Assembly (NCBI GenBank): GCA_036702975.1
Contig: DATNPX010000042.1
Span: forward strand, 62,001-126,000
Origin: DATNPX01 sp036702975
Lineage (GTDB): Bacteria; Cyanobacteriota; Vampirovibrionia; Obscuribacterales; Obscuribacteraceae
Direction of reading: 5' to 3'
DNA length: 64,000 nt
Positions within the stretch are counted from its first letter, which is position 1; every line of letters starts with the position of its first letter. Made by a program: the position numbers and the translations under genes. Below, one piece after another: positions 36,376 through 46,300 of the stretch. The notes below the pieces were generated by a model. It ran no database searches. It saw only the letters and a program-made list of their open reading frames with translations, and was not told the origin of the DNA.

Positions 36376-38853
36376 CTACTCTGCGATCGGCATAGGTAGT
36401 TCGTCAACAATTTTAGCTAGCAATTCAAATGAGCGCTCCAGGCGGTTGAAGTGCAGCGGTATCGCCTGCCAATCATCGGCTTTACCGGCGAATTCGAGTT
36501 CCTTGCTGATTGCAGAAACTTTCATCGCCCCCATTCCAGCTGCAGCACCTTTGATTTCGTGTGCTTTATCAATTAAGTGCCGCAATTCCTTCTGGCGAAT
36601 TGCGCTGCGAATCTCTTCCAGAGACTTTCGAGTCGACGAAATAAAGAGCGGCATCAGCTCTGCCAGCAGATCCTCGGGCAGAACCATTTCCAGATCCTCC
36701 AGCCTATCCACATCTGTTGCAGCACCGCCGATAGTATCTTTATTTTCAGACCATCTAGCGAGCATCTTGGCCATCTTATCGAGCGAAGTCGGCTTGCTCA
36801 GGTAGTCGTCCATTCCGGCAGCGATGCACTTTTCGCGATCACCTTCCATGGCATGCGCGGTCAAGCCGATGATCGGAATATGTTTGCCGGTCATCGTTTC
36901 GGACTTTCGAATCACGTTGGTTGTTTCGAATCCGTCCATATCAGGCATCTGACAATCCATCAGTACCAGGGCATACTCTCGTCGCTTCAATTCTTCAATT
37001 GCTTTTCTGCCACTACCAACAGCAATTGATGAATATCCCAATTTCTTCAGCTGCAAAATTGCCACTTTCTGATTGACGGGATTATCTTCGGCGATAAGGA
37101 CGGTACCTTTGTCGAGAGCAGCATCCGTAGCAGCTCTATCAAGCCTGAAAACCTCTTTGGCGACGTCATCAGTAATCATCACTTTAGCAATGGAATTGAA
37201 AAGTCGCGATTGCTGAACCGGTTTTGTCAGGTATGCGGAGAAACCTGATTCGAGCGCCTTTTCGCCCTGATTCTTAATATCGTATCCGGTGCACAAGAAC
37301 ACTTTCGTGTTCTTCAGCGCCTTATCCTGCTGAATCCGCTTCAATAAATTGAAGCCATCGTGCTCAGGCATAGCCAGGTCAGTGATGACGATATCATATG
37401 GATTTTTCGCTCGGGCACGCTCTTTCAACATTTTCAAAGCGGCGTCAACGCTGCTGGCAGAATCGCAATTCATTCCCCATGACTTTACGTAAGCTTCAAT
37501 AATTGTGCGCGCACTGTCCTGGTCGTCGACAACCAGAACACGAGTGCTCTCCAATCGCTCAGGGTCAAGTGGTGAACTGGCGGCGGCTGGTCCCACTTCA
37601 AAAGGCACTTCAAACCAGAAGAGCGAACCTTCGCCTACAGAGCTGGCCACGCCGATACGCCCACCCATAAGCTCGACGAGCCGTTTGGAAATCGACAGAC
37701 CCAGTCCCGTTCCACCGAAGCGTCTTGTTGTGGATCCATCAGCTTGGGAGAACGGTCGAAACAGACGATCGATAGCGTCTGGCGATAAACCGATGCCGGT
37801 ATCTTTCACACCGAAAGTAATCAGCACCTTGCTAGCACCGTTGGATGCATCAGATTTGGTGGCACGAATAACAACTTCACCCTTCTCGGTGAACTTCATG
37901 GCGTTGCCGATTAGATTGAGCAGAACCTGCCGCAGTCGCCCGGAATCGCCCTTTAAGACTCGCGGCAGTTCAGGATCGATGAAGGTCATGACGGCAATAT
38001 TTTTGTATCGAGCCTGCTCGCTCAATAACTCCGCCGTTCCTTCAACAAGCGGAATCAATTCGAAATCGATAATTTCAAGATCGAGCTTTCCCGCCTCGAT
38101 TTTGGAGAGGTCCAGAATATCATTAATGATGATCAACAGAGCCTGGGCGGATTCTCTAATGATACGCGCGAACTCACGCTGCTCAGTGGTCAACGAAGTA
38201 TGCAGAAGTAATTCGGCCATACCGATCACTCCATTCATTGGTGTGCGAATTTCATGACTCATGTTGGCCAGAAATTCAGTCTTCAAGCGGTCTGCCTTCT
38301 GCAATTGACGGCTGCGCTCTTCGAGTAACTCGGTTTCCATCTCTTGCCGAAGCAATTCTTGATGAATCAATTGTTTCTCTGTTTCGAGTCGATCTTTCTC
38401 TTCTTTGGCGCGTTGTTTTTCGATTTCGGCAATCAGCTCGGCCTGCCGTTTGATCTCCTGCGTCTTTTTAAACAAGTCAACGAACACGCTCACTTTCGAT
38501 TTCAGCACCTCGGCATTAAACGGTTTGACAATGAAGTCAACCGCTCCCAGTGAATAACCGAGTGATCTATCGGCATCCTCGGTGTACATCGCGGTCAGAA
38601 AAATAATTGGAGTGTGCTTTGAATTTTCTCGCTGCCTGAACAGAGATGCAGTTTCAAAACCATTCATTCCAGGCATGTTAACGTCGAGAATGACAATGGC
38701 AAAATCATCATGCAGAAGTGCTTTCAGCGCGTCTTTTCCAGAATGCGCTTTGACAATATTTTGGCCAAGCGCTTCTAGAACAGCCTCTAGAGCCATCAAG
38801 TTTTCTGGCTGATCGTCGACGACCAGTATGTTAACCGGTTGCTCTGGAAGCAC
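36376..38853 (-). CDS. Hybrid histidine kinase REC-HisKA-HATPase-REC-REC-HPt
   Basis: An 825-residue soluble kinase. Domains: receiver at 8-122 (D57 in ILDVNMPGMNG), coiled coil 130-190, HisKA with phosphoryl His H200 in NMSHEIRTPMNG, HATPase about 300-418 (NLIGNAMKFTEKG, DTGIGLSPD, GGTGLGLSIS), receiver at 437-560 (D492), receiver at 584-700 (D633 in LMDCQMPDMDG) and a C-terminal HPt with H765 in AHEIKGAA. A full phosphorelay is therefore on one chain, with an input receiver that can take phosphate from another kinase. Its start overlaps the end of cheB by 23 bases. It is the last gene of the four-gene signalling operon. Confidence 0.95.
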   Translation of the reverse strand: MLPEQPVNILVVDDQPENLMALEAVLEALGQNIVKAHSGKDALKALLHDDFAIVILDVNMPGMNGFETASLFRQRENSKHTPIIFLTAMYTEDADRSLGYSLGAVDFIVKPFNAEVLKSKVSVFVDLFKKTQEIKRQAELIAEIEKQRAKEEKDRLETEKQLIHQELLRQEMETELLEERSRQLQKADRLKTEFLANMSHEIRTPMNGVIGMAELLLHTSLTTEQREFARIIRESAQALLIIINDILDLSKIEAGKLDLEIIDFELIPLVEGTAELLSEQARYKNIAVMTFIDPELPRVLKGDSGRLRQVLLNLIGNAMKFTEKGEVVIRATKSDASNGASKVLITFGVKDTGIGLSPDAIDRLFRPFSQADGSTTRRFGGTGLGLSISKRLVELMGGRIGVASSVGEGSLFWFEVPFEVGPAAASSPLDPERLESTRVLVVDDQDSARTIIEAYVKSWGMNCDSASSVDAALKMLKERARAKNPYDIVITDLAMPEHDGFNLLKRIQQDKALKNTKVFLCTGYDIKNQGEKALESGFSAYLTKPVQQSRLFNSIAKVMITDDVAKEVFRLDRAATDAALDKGTVLIAEDNPVNQKVAILQLKKLGYSSIAVGSGRKAIEELKRREYALVLMDCQMPDMDGFETTNVIRKSETMTGKHIPIIGLTAHAMEGDREKCIAAGMDDYLSKPTSLDKMAKMLARWSENKDTIGGAATDVDRLEDLEMVLPEDLLAELMPLFISSTRKSLEEIRSAIRQKELRHLIDKAHEIKGAAAGMGAMKVSAISKELEFAGKADDWQAIPLHFNRLERSFELLAKIVDELPMPIAE

Positions 38854-39439
38854 GATTCGCCCCTCCTTCGCGCACGATGTTAGAGATGAAGGGGCCTATC
38901 TCTTCAAGGTTCATCACCCGGGCTTTTACAGTTGCCGCTACCGCGCATTTTGGAAGCGTATCTTTTTCAGCAGTGGCGGGATCCTGAATCACTACAAGAC
39001 CGCCTCTGCTTTCAACGCTGGCTGCTCCCTCGGCACCATCACGACTGGCACCAGTAAGCACGATGCAGATCACCCCGCTACCATAGGTACGTGCGGCCGA
39101 GTCAAAGGCGACATCTATAGACGGACGAGCATAAGTGACTGGCTCATCAGCAGACAATGCGATGCAGTCGTGTTCAATCAGTACATGATAGTCTGCAGGT
39201 GCAAGATAAATGCGATTCATGTTCAACGGAGTTTTGTCCTCCGCCTCTTCGATGCGCCGCTTAGTGTAGCGCTGCATCATGTTCGTCAGCACATTATCCA
39301 TGCTTACCTCTGCCTTTTGTTCTCTATGTTGGATGAGAACAATTGGCACGGTGCAGTCATCTGAAATTCCAGCGAGCAGGGTTTTGGTGGCAGATAAGCC
39401 ACCGAGAGAACAACCAACAATGATGAGTTTGTAGCTCAT
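38831..39439 (-). CDS. cheB: CheB methylesterase domain protein
   Basis: About 202 residues, esterase domain only, no receiver. ATG 39439 is chosen: it shares one base with the cheR stop (TGATG) and has GAGGTG upstream; a start three codons earlier would overlap cheR. Triad regions are visible: Ser in GCSLGGLSA, His in LIQHREQKAE and Asp in LTGASRDGAEGA. It would remove methyl groups added by the adjacent CheR. Because no receiver is fused, control must come from partners, probably the receiver of the overlapping hybrid kinase. No chemoreceptor gene is near. Confidence 0.92.
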   Translation of the reverse strand: MSYKLIIVGCSLGGLSATKTLLAGISDDCTVPIVLIQHREQKAEVSMDNVLTNMMQRYTKRRIEEAEDKTPLNMNRIYLAPADYHVLIEHDCIALSADEPVTYARPSIDVAFDSAARTYGSGVICIVLTGASRDGAEGAASVESRGGLVVIQDPATAEKDTLPKCAVAATVKARVMNLEEIGPFISNIVREGGANRASRATG

Positions 39440-40293
39440 CAGGCGCACCTCTTATACAGCTTCATCGCGGAATCCAGCTCTTCATAGAATGACTCCAACT
39501 TACTAAATTTTAGCGACTCTCTTTTACCCAGAGCAAGAATTCCAAATGATGCCATGCTGTCGTGCAACAAATCCAGAACTTTTGCCCGAAGCTCTTCATT
39601 GAAGTAGATGAGTACGTTGCGAATCAGAACCAGATTGAATTCGTTGAAAGACTTGTCCGTAACGAGATTGTGCTGCGCAAAGATAATGTTCTGGCGCAGT
39701 TCTTGATTGATAATCGCGTAATCGTATTTTGCAGTGTAATAGTCCGAAAACGAAGTTTTGCCGCCAGATTGTATGTAATTGTCAGTGAACTCTTTCATGT
39801 GCGAGAGCGGGAAGATGCCGGTTTTCGCTTTGCGCAAAACATCTTCGTTCATGTCGGTGGCATAAATGCGACAACGATCGTATATACCTTCCTCCTTCAA
39901 TACAATCGCCATCGAATAAGCTTCTTCACCTGTTGCGCACCCGGCATCCCATATGCGAATCATCGGATAGGTCTTCAGAATAGGCACAACGGAATTTCGC
40001 AACGCCAGGAAAAATGCCGGGTCTCTGAACATAGTCGTGACATTCACTGTTAAGGATAAGACGAACTTGTCCATCATATTTGACTGATGCAAAACGGCTT
40101 CCTGCACAGCAGAAATGGTGGCAAGCCCTTCCTGCTCCGCAAATTTCCAGATGCGCCGGCGAATCGACGCCGACGCATAACTGCGAAAATCGTATCCGTA
40201 CCGCCGATAAATTCCATCAAGCAACAAATCGATTTCGATCGATTCGATCTCATCTTTTGTTTCGAGCGTGTTGTTGGAATCCAGGTCTTTCAT
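39439..40293 (-). CDS. cheR: CheR methyltransferase
   Basis: A 284-residue SAM-dependent protein-glutamate methyltransferase. N-terminal helical domain about 18-80, then SVVPIL and the SAM-binding WDAGCATGEEAYSMAI (115-130), ATDMNEDVLRKAK and LVLIRNVLIYFN. It lacks the PAS/coiled-coil extension of the CheR at 2-4 kb. It follows the HAMP-array kinase after 95 bases and is coupled to cheB by a TGATG overlap. Such CheR-CheB pairs inside hybrid-kinase operons occur in other bacteria without a flagellar chemotaxis set; substrate unknown. Confidence 0.93.
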   Translation of the reverse strand: MKDLDSNNTLETKDEIESIEIDLLLDGIYRRYGYDFRSYASASIRRRIWKFAEQEGLATISAVQEAVLHQSNMMDKFVLSLTVNVTTMFRDPAFFLALRNSVVPILKTYPMIRIWDAGCATGEEAYSMAIVLKEEGIYDRCRIYATDMNEDVLRKAKTGIFPLSHMKEFTDNYIQSGGKTSFSDYYTAKYDYAIINQELRQNIIFAQHNLVTDKSFNEFNLVLIRNVLIYFNEELRAKVLDLLHDSMASFGILALGKRESLKFSKLESFYEELDSAMKLYKRCA

Positions 40294-40330
40294 GGCTAGG
40301 TTTCCGTGTCTACCGAGGGAAAAATGATTC

Positions 40331-40370
40331 CGGTTGGTTTCTTATTGCTCCGGTGGGTTTCTTGTTGCTC
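40331..40370 (-). repeat. Tandem 20-bp repeat downstream of the HAMP kinase
   Basis: CGGTTGGTTTCTTATTGCTC (40331-40350) and CGGTGGGTTTCTTGTTGCTC (40351-40370) are adjacent and 18/20 identical. They lie between the stop of the 2124-residue kinase (40389) and the start of cheR (40293). Confidence 0.9.
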
Positions 40371-40388
40371 TCCTTTTGCTTAAGCCAC

Positions 40389-43300
40389 TTACTGATAAAG
40401 CCAGACTCGCAACAGCGACATCAGTTGGTCGGTATCAACCGGCTTAGCGATGTAATCTGATGCTCCTGCTTCGATACATTTCTCACGGTCACCCTTCATT
40501 GCTTTGGCTGTGAGGGCGATAATCGGCAGATTCTTAAATTGGTCCATCTCGCGAATGCGGCGAGTGGTCTCGTATCCATCAATCTCAGGCATCATGACGT
40601 CCATCAAGACGACCTCGACATCTGGACTTTCTTGAATCAGCTTAATCGCCTCAAGACCGTTTTCTGCGTAGATTACATTCATGTGCTGACCCTCTAAGAT
40701 GCTGGTCAGTGCGAATATGTTTCTTACGTCGTCGTCAACTATAAGGATTTTGCGATCAGAGAGAATCGGGTCACGATTATGCGCCTGCTGGAGCATACGG
40801 CGTTTCGATTCAGGCAGATTATTTTCGACTCGGTGCAGGAAGAGCGCCGTCTCGTCGAGCAGTCGGTCTGGCGACTTCGCTTCTTTGACGATGACAGCTT
40901 CGGTCATTTGCCGCAGTTCCATCTCCTCCTTGGCAGTCAGGTCTTTGCCCGTGTAGACAACGATAGGCAAGTTTTGCAAGCCCAGGTCATCCTGCACTTT
41001 TCTGATCAGCTCATAGCCGGTCATATCTGGCAAACCAAGGTCGATGACCATGCAATCGAAGTGATGGCTCGTCAGCAACTCAAGCGCTTCCTGACCCGAT
41101 GCCACCGCAGTGGTCTCGACATCACCGTTGCCGATCAGCTCGACGATGCTGTTGCGCTGAGTCTCATCATCTTCAACGACGAGCAAATTCTTTGCGGGTC
41201 GCTCAATGAAGGCTTTGATTGCACCCATAGCTTCGTTGATGGCTTCCTTGGTGACTGGTTTTTCGAAATATCCAATCGCGCCTTGCTTGAATCCACGCTG
41301 CTTCTGACCAGACGCTGAGATGACGTTGACAGGAATGTGTCTTGTCTTGGCGTCATGCTTAAGTCGGTCGAGTACGGTCCAACCATCCATATCAGGAAGC
41401 ACGATATCGAGTGTGATCGCGTCAGGGCTGAACCTTCGCGCCAGGGCAATAGCAGCCGCCCCGTTCACCGCCACCAGCCCTTTGAAGCCGCTCTCGCGAG
41501 CCTCATCGAGCAGCAGACGGGCGAACGTCACATCGTCTTCGACAATGAGCAAAACGCGGTCGTCATCCTGGATGCTGCCTCTATCGTCAGCGACGATGCT
41601 TTCCAACAAGATTGTGGAATCGTTTGGAATTTCGGGAGCATCAGGAGCCAACTGGTCGTAGCTACGTTCGATTGGCGCCGAGTACGTCGTCACGGTTGTG
41701 CTGCGCGGTCTGGACTGCTGCGCTGGTGCGGAGTAGTTGACCGGCAAGTAGAGCGTGAAGGTGCTGCCTTCACCAGGTGCGCTGGTGACTTTAATTTCGC
41801 CACCAAGCAGGCTGGCGATTTCGCGGCTGATCGGCAGTCCCAAACCAGTGCCTCCATACTTGCGGCTTGTGCTTCCATCGGCTTGCTGGAAAGCCTCGAA
41901 GATGATCTTCTGCTTGTCCTGCGGAATGCCGATACCACTGTCGGTGACTGAGAATGCCACCACAGTCGAGGAATTGTTCAAACTGCTCTTGTCCGGACTC
42001 CATCCTTCTGTCACTGGCGAAACCTTGAGAGTGACGCTACCGTCTTCGGTGAACTTGAACGCATTGGAAAGAAGGTTCTTCAGCACTTGTTGCAAACGCT
42101 TCGAGTCCGTGCTCAGAGCTCGGGGCAGGTTGTCTGTGAAGTCGAGATGGAAGTCGAGCTTCTTGGTTTCGGCAACCTGCCTGAAGTTTCTCTCGATGGC
42201 TTCGTGCAGATCTTTGAATCCAATCTCGCCGATATCGAGAGTGATTGTTCCAGACTCGATCTTGGACAGGTCGAGAATGTCGTTGATCAATTCCAGCAGG
42301 TCAGAACCGGATGCATGGATTGTCTTGGCGAACTCGACTTGCTTTGCAGTCAGATTGGCTTCATTGTTGTCGGAAAGCAACTTGGAGAGAATCAACAAGC
42401 TGTTGAGCGGAGTTCTCAACTCATGAGACATGTTGGCGAGGAACTCCGACTTGTATTTGGAAGTGAGTGCAAGTTGCTCGGCCTTTTCTTCCAGAGACAT
42501 TCTCGCTTGCTCGATTTCTCTGTTCTTGCGCTCTACTTCGGCGTTTTGCGCAGCCAGCAATCTCGCTTTCTCCTCCAGCTCCTCGTTTGTTTGTTGCAAT
42601 TCTTCCTGTTGCTGCGTGAGCAAGTCTTCTGAAGCTTGCAACGTTTTCGCTTGCTGTTCGAGACGTTTGTTTGTCTCGGTGAGCTCTTGTTGTTGAGCCT
42701 GCAGTTCTTGCGCCAACGATTGCGATTGCTTGAGGAGGTTTTCCGTTCTCATGTTCGCTTCAATTGTGTTTAACACGATACCGATGGATTCAGTAAGTTG
42801 ATCGAGGAACGCCAGGTGGATGTCGCTGAATGGCTGGAATGAAGCCAGCTCGATCACCGCTCGCACATCGCCTTCGAAGATAACGGGCAGCGCCACGATG
42901 TTGATCGGTGTTGCCTCACCCAGTCCCGAGCTGATCTTGACGTAATCGTCAGGTGCGTTCGTAACCAGAATTCTTTGCTTTTCAACGGCTGTCTGACCGA
43001 TCAATCCTTCTCTCATCTTGAATCGATCGGATAAGTGTTTCCGTTTCTGATAGGCATAGCTTCCCATCAGCTTCAGTGAACCTTCGCCTTCCTCGTTCTC
43101 GTTTATGTAGAAGACGCCGTGTTGTGCTCTAACCAGTGGTGCCACTTCAGACAGAATCAGATTAGCTACAGTGAGCAAGTCTCTTTGTCCCTGCAACATA
43201 GATGTGAACTTCGCAAGGTTGGTCTTGAGCCAGTCTTGCTCTGTGTTTTTCTGAGTCGTGTCTTTCAGGTTGCGAATCATCTCGTTGATGTTGTCTTTCA

Positions 43301-46300
43301 ACGAAGCAACTTCGCCTCGCGCTTCTACCGCTACGGATCGCGTCAGGTCACCCTTCGTAACTGCGGTCGCCACCTCCGCGATAGCTCTTACCTGTGTCGT
43401 CAAGTTAGCAGCAAGACCGTTGACGTTGTCGGTCAGGTCTCTCCACGTACCTGCGGCACCAGGCACCAGCGCCTGTCCTCCGAGGATTCCTTCGGTACCC
43501 ACTTCACGTGCTACGGAAGTTACCTGGTCTGCAAATGTTGCCAGCGTGTCGATCATCTCGTTGATCGTGTCAGACAGAGAGCCGATTTCTCCTTTGGCTT
43601 GCAGCACCAACTTTCGTTTCAAGTTACCGTTTGCTACCGCGGTTACAACCCCTGCGATACCACGCACCTGCTCTGTGAGATTTCCTGCCATTGAGTTTAC
43701 GTTGTCTGTCAGGTCTTTCCATGTTCCAGACACACCCTGTACAACGGCTTGACCACCGAGTTTTCCTTCCGTTCCTACTTCACGCGCTACACGTGTTACT
43801 TCTGATGCGAATGATGACAGCTGGTCCACCATCGTATTGATTGTGTTTTTCAGTTCCAGGATTTCGCCTTTAACGTCTACAGTGATTTTCTTCGTCAGGT
43901 CACCGTTTGCCACGGCGGTCGTCACGTCTGCAATGTTTCGCACCTGGGCTGTCAGGTTGCTTGCCATCGAGTTGACGTTATCCGTCAAGTCTTTCCACGT
44001 TCCGCCGACACCTTTTACTTCGGCTTGTCCTCCCAGTTTTCCTTCGGTTCCTACTTCTCTTGCTACACGAGTGACCTCGGATGCGAATGATGACAGCTGG
44101 TCAACCATCGTATTGATGGTGTTTTTCAGCTCCAGAATTTCTCCTTTTACGTCTACCGTAATCTTTCTGGAGAGGTCTCCATTAGCCACGGCGGTCGTCA
44201 CGTCTGCGATGTTTCGCACCTGACCTGTGAGGTTGGATGCCATGTAATTTACCGAGTCAGTCAAGTCTTTCCATGTACCGGAAACGCCCTTAACGTCGGC
44301 TTGTCCACCCAATCTTCCTTCGGTCCCTACTTCTTTTGCAACGCGCGTTACCTCAGACGCGAATGACGAAAGCTGGTCCACCATTGTGTTAATTGTGTTC
44401 TTCAGCTCCAGGATTTCTCCTTTTACTTGCACCGTAATTTTTCTCGTCAGGTCGCCGTTCGCAACTGCTGTAGTCACCTCCGCGATGTTTCGCACCTGAC
44501 CTGTGAGGTTAGACGCCATGTAGTTTACCGAGTCGGTCAAGTCTTTCCATGTACCAGACACACCGCGTACATCGGCTTGTCCACCCAGCTTTCCTTCGGT
44601 TCCTACTTCTCTTGCTACACGAGTTACCTCGGATGCGAACGATGACAGCTGGTCCACCATCGTGTTGATCGTATTCTTCAGCTCTAAGATTTCACCTTTT
44701 ACATCTACCGTAATCTTCTTCGACAGGTCCCCTTTCGCTACGGCTGTCGTCACCTCCGCGATGTTTCGCACCTGCGCCGTCAGGTTTCCCGCCATCATAT
44801 TCACGTTATCCGTGAGTCCCTTCCATGCTCCGGTAACCCCCTGTACATCGGCTTGTCCACCGAGTTTTCCTTCCGATCCGACCTCACGCGCTACACGCGT
44901 TACCTCCGCGGCGAATGATGACAGCTGGTCCACCATGATATTGATGGTGTTCTTCAGCTCTAAAATTTCACCCTTTACGTCTACCGTAATCTTCTTCGAC
45001 AGGTCGCCCGTCGCCACCGCTGTGGTCACCTCCGCGATGTTTCGCACCTGCGCTGTCAGGTTCGACGCCATGAAGTTTACAGAGTCAGTCAAGTCTCGCC
45101 ACGTTCCCGAGACCCCTTTTACATCGGCTTGCCCTCCCAGTCGTCCTTCCGTTCCTACTTCCCTCGCAACACGAGTTACCTCCGCCGCAAATGATGACAG
45201 CTGATCCACCATCGTATTGATAGTGTTTTTCAGCTCCAGAATTTCTCCTTTTACGTCTACCGTAATCTTCCTGGAGAGGTCACCGTTAGCCACGGCTGTC
45301 GTCACGTCTGCGATGTTTCGCACTTGAGACGTCAGGTTGGACGCCATGTAGTTCACTGAGTCCGTCAGGTCTTTCCACGTACCGGAAACGCCTTTTACAT
45401 CGGCTTGTCCACCGAGCTTCCCTTCCGAGCCTACTTCTCTCGCTACACGAGTTACCTCCGCCGCGAATGATGACAGCTGGTCCACCATCGTGTTGATGGT
45501 GTTTTTGAGTTCGAGAATTTCCCCTTTTACGTCTACCGTGATCTTTTTGGAGAGGTCTCCTTTCGCCACAGCCGTCGTCACTTCTGCGATGTTTCTTACC
45601 TGCGCAGTCAGGTTGCCCGCCATGTAGTTGACCGAGTCGGTCAAGTCCTTCCAGGTTCCGGCAACTCCTTTTACTTGCGCCTGTCCACCGAGTTTTCCTT
45701 CCGTTCCTACTTCTCTTGCTACACGAGTTACTTCTGAGGCGAAAGATGACAGCTGATCCACCATCGTGTTGATCGTTTTCTTCAGTTCTAAGATTTCGCC
45801 TTTTACGTCTACTGTAATTTTTCTCGACAGGTCACCATTTGCTACCGCGGTCGTCACGTCTGCGATGTTTCGCACCTGAGCTGTAAGGTTGCTTGCCATC
45901 GAGTTCACATTATCAGTCAGATCCTTCCATGTACCGGAGACGCCCTTTACCTGCGCTTGTCCACCCAGTTTTCCTTCCGTTCCTACTTCTCTTGCTACAC
46001 GAGTTACTTCTGATGCGAACGATGAGAGCTGGTCAACCATCGTGTTGATGGTGTTTTTGAGTTCGAGAATTTCGCCTTTTACGTCTACTGTAATCTTCTT
46101 CGAGAGGTCACCTTTAGCTACCGCGGTCGTCACGTCTGCGATGTTTCGCACCTGACCTGTCAGGTTCGATGCCATCGAGTTTACTGAATCTGTCAGGTCT
46201 TTCCATGTACCGGAAACACCCTTCACCTGTGCCTGTCCACCGAGCTTTCCTTCCGTTCCGACTTCTCTTGCCACACGAGTCACTTCTGAGGTGAACGAAC

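Noticed and set aside
44662..45204. Plus-strand frame opposite the HAMP array
   Set aside because: Antisense copy of the 276-bp repeats; several such frames recur with each unit.
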